64,000 nucleotides of DNA from Glebionis coronaria (Eukaryota; Streptophyta; Magnoliopsida; Asterales; Asteraceae): NCBI GenBank assembly GCA_025667525.1, contig CM046877.1, positions 30,453,255 through 30,517,254 of the forward strand, read 5' to 3'. Shown here one piece after another: positions 23,401 through 33,498 of the stretch. Within the stretch, counting starts at the first letter, position 1; every line of letters starts with the position of its first letter. The notes beneath the pieces are model-generated. The model was given only the letters and a program-made list of their open reading frames with translations. It was not told the origin of the DNA and ran no database searches. A program made the translations under genes and the position numbers.

Positions 23401-26400
23401 TGTAACACCCCAAAAATGTGATATGCGGAAGCGGTGAAGCTCGGGGGCTGTTACGTCATTGTATCATAGTTCAAGGTACAAGAGAACGACTATAAATGAG
23501 ACGTTTTATAAAAATACCTCGTTGAATTTAAATAAAAGCATCAAAGTACAAAAGGTCTCAGTTTCAAAAGATAGCGTAGCGGAATATAAAAGTTTTAAAC
23601 ATCAACGAGATAATAGTTCAAAAGCATAAGTGAATAAATGTCCGAAGATAGCCAAGAAATGCATGCGGACTCCAAGTACTTCACACAGCAGATACAACTC
23701 ATCATCAATTACCTGAGATAAATGCTAAATTGGGTCAACATAAAGTTGGTGAGAATATAGGTTTCAAGTAAAAATTCATAGTAATACGATTTCAGATTTC
23801 ATTTCATGTACACATGCAACTATAGGAGGTATAGTGCCAAGTGTAGGATAAATTGGGTGTTCACAATATTTATGATAGCTAAGCTCGTGACATCGAAACT
23901 AGTGATCCAGTGCATACAATAGATTGCATACATAAATTTTTTTTGCCCCAATGGAGTACCTAGCCGAGATAACTCCGTTCATACAAATGGTACACACTCG
24001 TCCGGTGTCAGAATGCCCGAGTGGAGGTTGCCAACCCTCAATAGATCTATCCGTAACATAAGAGCTTACTCCAGCAGAGTAATTAACGATTCACGATAGT
24101 GGGGACTACGGCAAAAGCAACTTAAGCTATCTCATAAACAGTGTTCACAAAACGTTCACAGAAATCTAGTTTTACTTGCGTACAGAAGCAAGCATCGAAA
24201 GCATTTATCACATCCCAAAACATTAAACATATAAAACAGTTTAATATGGATCTATAAACTCACCTCAAGCAACGATTCAAACCGCACAAGTATGATCAAA
24301 TAGTAGCGAGCAACTCTAGCAACAACCTAAATATAATACTATAGTTTAGGCGCTAGCAAATAAGTCACAATAGTTCGTCACGTACGTTACTCATCAATCA
24401 TATATATATTATTTCGTAGTTAAATCATGACTTGTAGATATCATATCGTTATAAGCATTATAGTATATATATACTTAGACAAAAATATTTATCTTTGACT
24501 CGAGGAAATTTCGACAGCCTTTCGGCGTAAATTTTAATTTACCCAAATTTATCTTAATAAATTTTCCGACACAATTTCTATAGAAATTTTGGCAGCCTTT
24601 CGGCGTCATTTTAAAATTTGTCATTTTTAGTAAGTACCCAAATTTCGTCCTAATACCCCTAATTTCAACACTTCTCAATCACAATATTTCAACAAGTCAT
24701 TTTCCCCGCAATAATACCAATCTCCACTTTTAACGCTCAAACTCTTAACGATGAACCAAGTATTCACATTTCGCGCTTATATCCTTTTACAAAACGAGTC
24801 CAACATTTATACACAACTTTTAGTAACCATTTCGACACTTAAAACAACTCCGTTTAACTCGAAAACGTCGTTTCGACCACTTTAAAAATCTAGACTGCAA
24901 ACACATTATAGTGTTTTTCACAAAAATTAAGTTTTCCGACAACGAAATTTAAACGACCATATCTTACTCATTTTAACTCCGTTTTTAGCCCATAATATAT
25001 CAAAACGAAGGTAATAAGTTATATTTTCATAATATCGTAGTAAACTAGTGTCAAAACAATTTTTACGACCCTCTATGTCTCTTACAAAAATCGGACAAAA
25101 TATATATTTTTCATAAAAACTCGTTTTCGACAACTTTCAAGCGTACCCACTAGTAGTAACACCACTAGCCCCCTTCAAATATTCATAAACACACTCAAAA
25201 TCAAAGATTTATCTTCAAGTCCATAAATCTAAAAATATACATTTTATATTTTACAAGTCTTTCAATTAAAACATTTTCATGTATGGATCTAATAGATCCA
25301 CACATAATTTTTATAGATCTAAAATATTTCATGACCAAAAATCATTTTTATCTTTTTACTTGTAAGAAAAATAGTTGATGAGTAACATGCATGCATAGAT
25401 CTACATAGATTATGCATGAAAAAGAAAGAATTGAAAAATGTTTAAGAATTAACCTCAAGTAGCGTATGTATGAACTCACAATAACCCGATCTACTAACTA
25501 ATCAACTAATAATCACCAAGAAAATAACTTCTTTAAAATATCTACCAAATCAACTCAATCAACCAAACCAAGAAAACCCATTCTTCCTTTTACTTGTATA
25601 AACCCTTAGTTGTAATTTATTTGTACTAAAACTTCTTAAATTGGAGCTTCCAAAAACTCAAAAATAGTAGAATGTGTATGTGTTTTTTTTTGCCGTAGGT
25701 TTGTAAGAGAAAAGAGTGTGTTTTGTGTGTAATAATATAAGTATAATTATTTGAGGTTAGGTAGTATGTTTATAAGGGGTAATAAAGCAAATGAGCTTTC
25801 CATGAATAATATCTAGCATTTCCATTCTCATTCACATGTTTTAGCCGTGGGTTGTGGGTCTCATATGGGGTAAAAGATTTAAAATTTTACTTGTGGTAAT
25901 TAGTAAAAAGGTTTAAGGTAAAAAAGTTAATTAGTTTTAGGTAAATTTTAGTATATATACAATTAGGTTTAAAAATACGTAAAACTTAGAAATTTGACAA
26001 AATAAATTAATTTCATGCTTTTTCGACAAAAACTGATATTTTATGATTTATAAAATGTTTTATGCATGCTAACGACGGTCAAACGTAAAAACGGCGTAAA
26101 ATACGAAAACGCGATACGTTAATTAATATTCACAGAAAATACGATTTATTACTATAAATAGCAAAAATACTAAAATACTGGCATATAAACATATACAGAA
26201 ATATTTAAATACGCTGCTCATGAAAATACGATCACGCTGTTAAAAACTATAGAGTTAAGCACATAATTCACAGATAACGAATAATCTCATGGATTATCGT
26301 CAATTCATTGACCGTCTAAGCATTTTGGTCAGATTCACAGAAAATGTTCAGAATAATGACTGAGCACAGTGTCAAGTCATTACTCGTCATCAAACAGTTT

Positions 26401-26521
26401 TTCAGAAAACACAGGATAACTTTCCGGTTCAAACACAGTTAAAATCACATAGTTGACTAAATAAAAAGTCAGAGGGTAAAATAGTCATTTTACAAGGTAG
26501 GGAAAATTACCAGGTGTTACA
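23401..26521 (-). repeat. LTR of the palindrome, right arm
   Basis: About 3.12 kb in minus orientation, reading TGTAACACCTGG at its outer end (26521) and GGGGTGTTACA at its inner end (23401). The termini are perfect inverted TGTAACACC / GGTGTTACA. Confidence 0.82.
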
Positions 26522-27291
26522 TTTTAGGCAACGTATCCGAACGTATGAACTTATTATTATCCCATATAAAACCTGGCTCCGCTCGTACTAACTTCCTGTC
26601 CACATTTGCTAATGTGGCCTGGTGTATATGGAAAGCTCGTTGTCGTTTTATTTTTTAGGGATCAGTACTATGTCCTGATCAAGTGATCATGGAAGCTCAA
26701 GTTAATTATAGTGCCTTCAAAACAACTTACTATCTTGATCTTAATGTGTCCTTCACGAGCGGTGTTTCACAAGATAGTTCACCTAAGTGGATCCCCCCGC
26801 TTCAAATATAGTGAAGCTAAATTTTGACGCCTCTTTCAACACACCGGATGCTTCTTCAGGTATTGTTGCGCGTAATTCAGTAGGATCACTGCTTATTTGT
26901 TTTGGAAAGAAATAGCGATGTGACTCTGCTCTTGCTGCTGAACTTCAAACTATTCGGTCGACATGTGTTTTAGCTGCAAACAACAGCTGGTTGAATGCGA
27001 TAATCGAGTCAGACTCACAAACAGCTATAACGCTTCCACAACGGAGAACGTCCCACCTTGGGCACTTTCAGCTCTTATCACAAACATTCGCTATTGGGTG
27101 CCTCATATGAAGCTCCAACTTGCATGGACTCCTCGTACGTGTAACCGTGTGGCGCACCATGTCGCAAGGGTCACATTTTCTTCACCTGTTAATTTCATAT
27201 GGGATACAAGTTTTTCTGCCGAAAACACATCTATTGCGAGGAGTGACATTGTTTAGTGTTTTAACTTCGGCTAAGTTAAAAAAAAAAACAA
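26522..27291 (+). pseudogene. LINE ORF2: RNase H domain and 3' end
   Basis: LGNVSERM...NVAWCIWKAR resumes the interrupted region, followed after a stop by a type I RNase H: VKLNFDASF (catalytic Asp), SALAAELQTI (Glu), IIESDSQTA (Asp), then after a frameshift NRVAHHVAR, where the usual Asp of NRVAD is His. In-frame stops near 26661 and 26914 and the frameshift near 27035 make it inactive. It ends in GGCTAAGTT followed by an A-run. Plant L1 elements often carry this extra RNase H. Confidence 0.8.
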
Positions 27292-27307
27292 GTCCTTAAT
27301 TTTAAGC

Positions 27308-27719
27308 AGAGGTATTCATAGTTGGGGTCTAATCCACAAATAAAGAAGAGTCGAATCAAACCTGAACTAAAACCGAACCGAAGATGTAATCGGGTTTTGG
27401 GTCATAACCAACCGAACTACAAACTCGGTTTTCAGGTTAGATTTGAGTTTTCGCAATCGTAATCGAAAACTTAACTTATATAAATATATATATTTACATA
27501 TATAAAATGATCATTAAAATTTCATCCTAATTTCAAAACAATTTTTATAATTGAAATAATAATTTTTAAAATCTATATAACTATATAACTTTTAAAAATA
27601 AATAATGTAATTCAAGTCAACCCGAAAATATAATAAAATTCAAATCGGTTTATTGACCAAAATTTTTTTACCCCGATAATCGAACCAAATAATCTAAAAA
27701 CCGAACTGAAAAACACCCT
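27308..27719. repeat. dispersed non-autonomous repeat, copy A
   Basis: Begins AGAGGTATTCAT and ends GAAAAACACCCT. It holds CCGAACCGAA-type motifs around an AT-rich core. It aligns by eye with 46593-47060 (shared GGGTCATAACC, CGAACTACAAA and TAATTCAAGTCAA). It is probably a MITE-like family; superfamily undetermined. Confidence 0.55.
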
Positions 27720-27779
27720 AAGTTTGACTAATTAGTTTTGCAAAGATGATGGTTTCAAAATGTTTATGTTTACAGAATA

Positions 27780-27875
27780 TGGGCCCTAAGCCCATTAATA
27801 TACAAAGTAAGATTCAAAACCCATGAGTTAACAACCCTAGGGCATCAATAGCATCATCTCTTAGTCCTATATAAA
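27780..27875 (+). promoter_or_regulatory. snoRNA cluster promoter, copy 2
   Basis: TGGGCC (27780-27785), GCCCA (27790-27794), telo-box core AACCCTAG (27833-27840) and TATATAAA (27868-27875), followed by ACATAACCTGCCGTCAT as in copy 1. The third GCCCA of copy 1 is ACCCA here, so one site II core is lost. Confidence 0.8.
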
Positions 27876-28007
27876 CATAACCTGCCGTCATATTATCACA
27901 ACATACTTCTCAGTTTTCCATTTTCTTAATCTTATTTTTGTGTTTTTTTAATGAAAAAACAAGTTAGTAGTAATTTTTTTAGTAAATTAGTTTAAAAATG
28001 TTTGATG

Positions 28008-28103
28008 GTATGAAAAATGGGGATGATGAAAAAATCAGACGGATTCCCAATGATTTTCTTTAATGTGATCTTACAACCAGCTACTTCTGACCCTTTTTCA
28101 TAC
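28008..28103 (+). ncRNA. box C/D snoRNA, unnamed, copy 2
   Basis: Identical to the copy at 377-472 from C box (28022-28029) to D box (28087-28090), including both predicted 25S guides. The terminal stem GTATGAAAAATGGG / CCCTTTTTCATAC keeps its outer pairs with one bulged base. Promoter and order relative to U24 are also kept. Perfect conservation of the core against diverged spacers argues that it is functional. Confidence 0.82.
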
Positions 28104-28171
28104 ATGTATTTAAAAACTTTTATAAGATTTTTTTTCATATATTAAAAAGGATTTGTTTTGGTTTTTGAAAA

Positions 28172-28271
28172 GGATGCCAATGATGTAAGAAAAATATTTG
28201 CTACTCTTGATGAGTTTATAAAATAACTCATTTGATGATTTATTATCCACCAAGATCTCTGAGGCATATCC
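28172..28271 (+). ncRNA. U24: U24 box C/D snoRNA, copy 2
   Basis: Differs from copy 1 at two positions: G to A in the D' guide flank and one A/T in the internal hairpin loop. The C box, D box CTGA (28259-28262), terminal stem and both guides are intact. The guide-flank change extends the predicted D' pairing to 25S from 12 to 13 bases. Targets are the counterparts of yeast 25S Cm1437 and Am1449. It lies about 27.6 kb from copy 1, same strand. Confidence 0.93.
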
Positions 28272-28812
28272 TTATTTTTTTATTATTCACTTTTTCATTA
28301 ATCTGTTTTTAACTGGAACCCGTTTTTTTATTTCAACTGGAACGTTCAGTTTTCAACCGGTTCAACTCGTTTAATTGCCAACCCCTGAACCTGTTTTACT
28401 GTTGGGTCAGCCCGTTTTTCTCCGAGTCAACTGGTTTTACAACTGTGTCAGTCCGTTTTTAGTTAGCTCGGCTCCTTTCAAGCCGAGTTTGCCGTTTGTA
28501 GTCGAGTCAACTCGTTTTTTACCGGTCAACTTGTTAATAGGTTCAAACTCTTTTGATGTCTTTTTTATCAATGTTTTAAAAGCCAGTCGTATGAACAATC
28601 GAATCAGGTCACTAGGCCTAGTAGCCAACAGCTTCGTTCACCAAGTTAGTCTTTTTTTTCTCAACAAAAAAAAAAATATTTGAAAAGATAAAATAAAAAT
28701 AAATGTATAAATAATGGATATTTCATATATTAAGGTATTATTAAAAATAATAAAAAAAGTTATGAATTAATTAGTTAAGGGTAAAATTGTCATTAACATG
28801 AAAAATTGATTT
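28272..28812. other. spacer after snoRNA cluster 2 with GGTTCAACTCG-type repeats
   Basis: About 28320-28540 carries imperfect repeats such as CCGGTTCAACTCG and GAGTCAACTCG shared with 690-755. The remainder is AT-rich. A 102-codon frame here comes from the repeats and is not believed to be a gene. Confidence 0.5.
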
Positions 28813-28839
28813 ATTATTATCTATGTTGCACGGAAACGG

Positions 28840-29035
28840 GGACGGATACTTAGAAACGCCAACGTCCCAAAATCCATGAAACGGGAACGGATGAAAATGT
28901 TTTTGTATTTCATATATTATTTATTAATAAATTAAATAAACATGAACCTTTTATTGATAAAGCAAGAAAAAATAAATACCAGTGAGACATAACATATACT
29001 TAACATTAAACAAATATTGATAATCATTTTTTAGA
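28840..29035. other. AT-rich spacer left of the truncated copia
   Basis: Interior sequence of the inverted-repeat block, without coding content. The copia 5' LTR and N-terminal gag expected here are absent. Confidence 0.4.
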
Positions 29036-29734
29036 GTGAACAGATCTTTTATTTTGGGAAAACCATCTTTCTCAAATTCTTCCTTTGCAAAACCTGTGTT
29101 TTCCCCCAAGATGGATGGAAAGGAAAGGTTACCACATAATCAACCCATAAGGAATGCTATAGCACCAAGCGTTAAGCACAATCATATGATTAAACCACGG
29201 ATGTATAGAATGATCACTACACCCACAAACAAAGTTAGTCACTCACCTCAGACTTCTAGAAACACTAATATTCGTGTGTCTTCTACTACAGGAGTAGTCT
29301 CCACTGCTAGTGTTAGCCGGCCCCAGCTTAAAAGCACTCAAGTGAATGATAAAGTCTGGAAACACAAGAGTCAAGGGAAGATGAAGGAAGTAGAAGAACA
29401 CCCTAGGAATTTGAATGTTTTTAAGAATAAAAAGTCTGTAATCGCATGTAATGGCGATTTGAATGATTTGAATGCTATGAATGTGAAATTTATTTGTGTC
29501 AAATGTGGAAAGTGTGCTAATGCTAATCATTCTATGTGTGCTATGAATAATGTCAAAGGCTTAGAAACTAAAACTAAGAAGCAAGTTGCGATGCCTATTA
29601 GTGCTAGTAAACCCAAACACAAAGTGAACCATTCTGGTGCAACCCCCACTAAGAAAAGTAATGCATCAGACTCCACCACTAAGAACCCTAGAAGCAGAAT
29701 TAAGGAATTATATGAGTCTAATAGCAAGTCTTAG
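29036..29734 (+). pseudogene. copia gag C-terminal region
   Basis: Basic, Ser/Thr/Lys-rich region with a Cys cluster (FICVKCGKCANANHSMC, about residues 150-166) resembling the degenerate Cys/His part after gag in this copia type. It ends at a stop after SNSKS; the frame then continues KWWFANQCPPGYKWMPK before protease. It lacks the gag capsid domain because the element is 5'-truncated. Confidence 0.65.
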
Positions 29735-30439
29735 AAATGGTGGTTTGCTAATCAATGTCCTCCAGGATATAAATGGATGCCTAAAGTTAGGATAGAAAAT
29801 GTGACAGCGAGTGTTAGTATGCCTTTAAATGTTGCTAAGGACACTAATGATTCTATAATCACAACTACTGTGGTATCCAATTTAGCAATTTCTCCATCGT
29901 GTTCTAACTCTTATGCAGGTGATACAAATAATTCTATTTATACTGGACTCTGGATGCACGAAGCACATGACGGGGAATCTCAAGCTTCTAATTAACTTCG
30001 TGGAGAAGTTCCTGGGTACGGTCCAATTCGGAAATGATATTTGCACCGATCCTAGGATATGGAGATTTGGTCCAGGGGAATATAACGATCAAAAGGGTAT
30101 ACTACGTCGAAGGGCTCAATCACAATCTTTTCTCGGTTGGTCAATTATGTGATGCGGATTTGGAGGTTGCCTTCAGAAAGAAGACATGTTTTGTTTGTGA
30201 TTATGATGAGAATGACTTACTTACCGGTACACGTGGTACTGATCTCTACACTATTTCACTTCAAGACACAACTTCTACAACTCCAATTTGCTTCATGGCC
30301 AAAGCTTCAACGACTCAGGCATGGTTATGGCATCAACGTCTTTCTCATCTCAATTTTGATACCATTAACTTGCTTTCTAAGAAAGATATTGTGAGAGGCC
30401 TTCCAAGCTTAAAATTCATCAAAGATCATCTTTGTTCTT
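29735..30439 (+). pseudogene. copia protease and GAG-pre-integrase, first part
   Basis: The aspartic protease active site DSG is at 29946-29954 (LDSGCTKHMTGN). A frameshift near 30030 separates the FGND strand from ILGYGDLVQGN. GAG-pre-integrase follows with HNLFSVGQLCDADLEVAF and LWHQRLSHLNFDTINLL, and is broken at KDHLCS by the gypsy insertion. The TSD TTCTT is at 30435-30439. Confidence 0.85.
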
Positions 30440-32109
30440 TGATACGTGTGAAAACACCCATCCTTTTACCACTTAATTCTGGCTAAAACGAGACCAAAAC
30501 ACGTATTTAATGTCATTTGTTTGGAATTATGCGTGGTTTTTGTGTTTATTGTGTTTTCAGAGTCAACCGGATGAATTTTGAAGAAAACATGAGATTGCAC
30601 GGGTTTTATCAAGGGAAAAGACTCAAGACGAAGTCTATTGTCCAAGAGATGCAAAAGATTTGAAGTCATTGTGCTTATTTGAAGAATTTATCAAAGAATA
30701 GAGCCAAAGATGGAAGATTCATATATGTCGAAGAACTCGAGTCTATTAAACAAAAGATTATAAGACGAGTTGGAATTATTCACCGACACTTCTCAAAAAC
30801 CAAGTCGGAAACGTTTATTTAAAGAGACGAGAAGACTAAAGAAGGGAGAAGAAAAAAAGCCCAAAACCAAGCCCATTCACCACCACATCACATCACACGC
30901 CTATATATATGGTTCCACTTCACAAAAATTCACACTTAGTCTTTTAGGTAGTTTTTAGTTTTAGAGAGAGAAAGTTTAGAACTTTCTCTCACTAGATTTC
31001 ATCTTTTTCCATTCAAGATCAAAACTTTGTATTACTTTTTCATTAATCAAGTTCAAGTCTTTATCTTTTAATCTTTAATCTCATCCTTCCTTTCTTTTAC
31101 TTTTATTGATTTTGGTACAAATCTCGTATGATCCGTGTTGTTCATCAATGATTTGTGCTTAAAAAGTTGATTTCTTTTTATGTTTCCTTAAGTTTATACA
31201 CTAATAAGCTTTAAGATCCTTGTTCTTTTTGGCTTATTTGTTGATTTAGCTTATTTACTTTTTAAAAAGTTTTTATGAAAAGTTCATCTTTTTATTGATT
31301 TGATTCAAAAGTTGTTTATTTGAAGCCTAGATAAAGTGTTCTTAGTGCTTATTTGATCAGCTTATTATTAGATTCGAGTTAGTTTTGGGTTTTAGCTTAT
31401 CCTAATAGCTTATTTCCCTTGCTTTTGTCCCGAATTTGCACCATTTTCGGAAAGGGTAACTCCCTTTTCCGATCGAGTATTCCGACCAAGGACCCCCCCT
31501 TATTCCGATCCTTAGATCGAAAAAGGGTTTAGAGCATTCCGACGGTAAGCATTTCTGTATTCCGATTTGCCCATTTCTCCAATATTCCGATTGATTCATT
31601 TTCGAGCATTCCGATTGGGAAGTTTTTCCATATTCCGATTACACCAATTGGCAACATTCCGATTGGTCCACTTCATACATTCCGATCTTACTCGTTTTTC
31701 CACATTCCGATCAGTGATCGGAATATATTCCGATTGAAGGCAGTTTTCCATTTTTTCCGATTTACTTGTTTTGCTTTGTTTCGTTCTTACTTTCTTTTAG
31801 CACTTTTCAATTAAGTTCTTATTTTTCACAAAGTTTTCCAAGTGTTAGTTTTTATTGAATTTCCATTTATTTTTCTAATATAATCTTTAGAGTTTTTAAA
31901 CATTTAATTTTTAAGTTCGTCTTTTACTTTAATAATTTAAAGCTTTAAGTTTACTCTTCGACACTTGATTTCTTTTAATTAGTTTAAAATAGATAAACAA
32001 ACCAACCACTTTTATTAACCAAGAACAAATCATTCCACTTAAGGCCGAGATCAATTCGAGAGGATATCGAGAAAATAAAAAGAGAACCCATACAAAATCT
32101 TCTCTATCA
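30440..32109 (+). repeat. 5' LTR of the Athila-like element
   Basis: TGATACGTGTG...TCTCTATCA, 1,670 bp. A probable TATA CTATATATATGG at about 30901-30912 lies upstream of a CT-rich leader. About 31470-31770 holds a dozen or so copies of ATTCCGA(T/C) at 20-35 bp spacing. It contains 55 bp (about 30709-30763) absent from the 3' LTR. Confidence 0.93.
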
Positions 32110-32111
32110 AA

Positions 32112-32126
32112 TGGCGCCGCTGCCGG
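32112..32126 (+). promoter_or_regulatory. primer binding site, tRNA-Asp type
   Basis: TGGCGCCGCTGCCGG follows the 5' LTR by two bases. It matches the complement of the plant tRNA-Asp 3' end except for one C (T expected), as used by Athila elements. Confidence 0.8.
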
Positions 32127-32332
32127 CTCTTCTCGTTAAGATCAAAAGTTTTTTGTGATAACTTGGATTTTGGGATCCGTTCCCCGTGAACGTTACTTTT
32201 TCAGAAAAATTTTCAAAAAATACTAAAAAAATATAAAATTTTCAAAAATACAAAAAAAAATAAAAAATTAATTAACATAAAAACCAAAAATATTTTTGCT
32301 TTGCTTTTCTTTGTTCGTTCTTTTGCAGGTGT

Positions 32333-33498
32333 ATGCGCACTCGTTCCACGTCATATCAAGAGCCCGAGCCTCTCGATCACTTAGACATGGCCGGTATACC
32401 ACCTCCAAACCATAATAACAACAACAACCCACCTTCAACAACATGAACAATAACAACAACAATGAGCCCCTTCCGGATAATCGCCCGATGATTGAATTGC
32501 TGCAAGCTCATGTAGATGGCAACACTGATCCAATTGTCATACCTCCAATTGCCGCCAACAACTTTGAGCTAAAATCAGGCTTTATCCAGATGGTCTCCGC
32601 TCAACCATTCTTGGGACGAACCATTGATGATCCACACGACCACATCAAGAGATTCTTGCAACTAACCAACACGGTCAAATTCAATGGTGTTCCACAAGAG
32701 GTTATAAGGTTACAACTTTTTCCCTTTTCTTTAGAGGGACAAGCCCGGCATTGGCTTGCTAAGGAACCGCCACAGAGTATTCTCTCGTGGACGGATTTGG
32801 AAACAAAGTTTATCAATTACTTTTTCCCACCCTCTCGTACTACCGCTTTGCGGAATGAAATCATAAATTTTGAACAAAAGTACGATGAGTCGTTCAGTGA
32901 ATCTTGGGATCGTTTTAAAGATCTTTTAAGAAAATGCCCACAACATGGTTTTACCAAAGTACATCAAATCAATACTTTTTACAATGGTTTAAGCATGAGT
33001 GACCAAGATTCACTGAACAGTGCCTCGGGGGGTAATCTATTGGCTAAGACTTCCAATGCTACTTGGGACATCATTGAGAATAAATCTCGTGTGCAAACCA
33101 AGAGTGTTAGGACCAATGTTGCTAGTGCTAGCACTAATGACAGCGACAAGCGACTTGACAAAATCACTACGTTTCTTGAATCGCTTGTCACCCACACCGT
33201 CAGCAACAACAACAGCAACAACGATAAAAACGCTCAAAGTAACGCTGTCAGCCAACCTTGTGAGATATGCGGTGGTCCTCACTCTTACACCTCTTGTACC
33301 GCCACCCAAGACTACCCTGCTGAGAATGTGAATGCGGCATATGGCACCTATCCTCAACCTGCTTATCAAGCACGACCTCAAGGTGACCGCAATTTGCTGA
33401 GCTACCGTTCTAACAATTTTCTTTCCCCACCTGGTTTTCCTCCTACCAAACCAAACCAACAACAAAACCTCAATCGCCCTCCTCAACAACAACAATAA
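32333..33498 (+). pseudogene. gypsy gag
   Basis: ATG at 32333 begins MRTRSTSYQEPEPLDHLDM in frame 2. A one-base shift within the AAC-repeat tract (about 32410-32445) moves to the frame that carries gag. The capsid domain includes DPHDHIKRFLQLTNTVKF, IRLQLFPFSLEGQARHWL and FFPPSRTTALRNEI (about residues 60-150 from 32443). A zinc knuckle CEICGGPHSYTSC (CX2CX3HX4C) follows, then Gln/Pro-rich sequence. It ends at TAA 33496-33498 after a run of CAA codons; the frame stays open beyond, so this is a single nonsense change inside a gag-pol polyprotein. Confidence 0.85.

Larger units (their letters stand above)
17553..26521. mobile_element. giant palindromic retroelement (inverted LTR-PBS-ORF arms)
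   Basis: 8,969 bp. The left arm 17553-22043 and right arm 22053-26521 are reverse complements, separated by a 9-bp spacer (ACTGACTCC). Each arm carries, from outside in, a roughly 3.1 kb LTR (TGTAACACC...TTACA), a Met-type primer binding site, a leader and an acidic ORF. Both outer ends are U3-type LTR termini. No 3' LTR, PPT or pol is present. The arms differ by roughly 2% where compared (about 20 amino acids in 366), so they are not an exact copy of one read. It interrupts the zf-RVT region of a LINE. The direct flanks AATAGA and TTTTAG show no target duplication. The arms look like the 5' part of one gypsy-type element in inverted duplication. Confidence 0.9.
13754..27291 (+). mobile_element. 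decayed L1-type LINE, split by a 9 kb palindrome
   Basis: Order: ORF1 C-terminus, ORF2 endonuclease, reverse transcriptase, zinc-knuckle region, [insertion 17553-26521], RNase H, A-rich tail (about 27279-27289). Without the insertion it is about 4.6 kb. Several frameshifts and stops make it inactive. The reading frame through the zf-RVT domain resumes sensibly after the insertion (LGNVSERM...WCIWKAR), showing that the two halves belong together. The 5' edge at about 13754 is inferred from where gypsy gag ends. No target duplication was recognised. Confidence 0.85.

Noticed and set aside
17553..26521. Palindrome as a sequencing or assembly artefact
   Set aside because: The arms differ at many sites, the termini are exact LTR ends on both sides, and LINE coding sequence continues logically across the insertion.
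28375..28683. 102-codon frame after the second snoRNA cluster
   Set aside because: It consists of GGTTCAACTCG-type repeats also seen at 690-755, where the frame is not kept.
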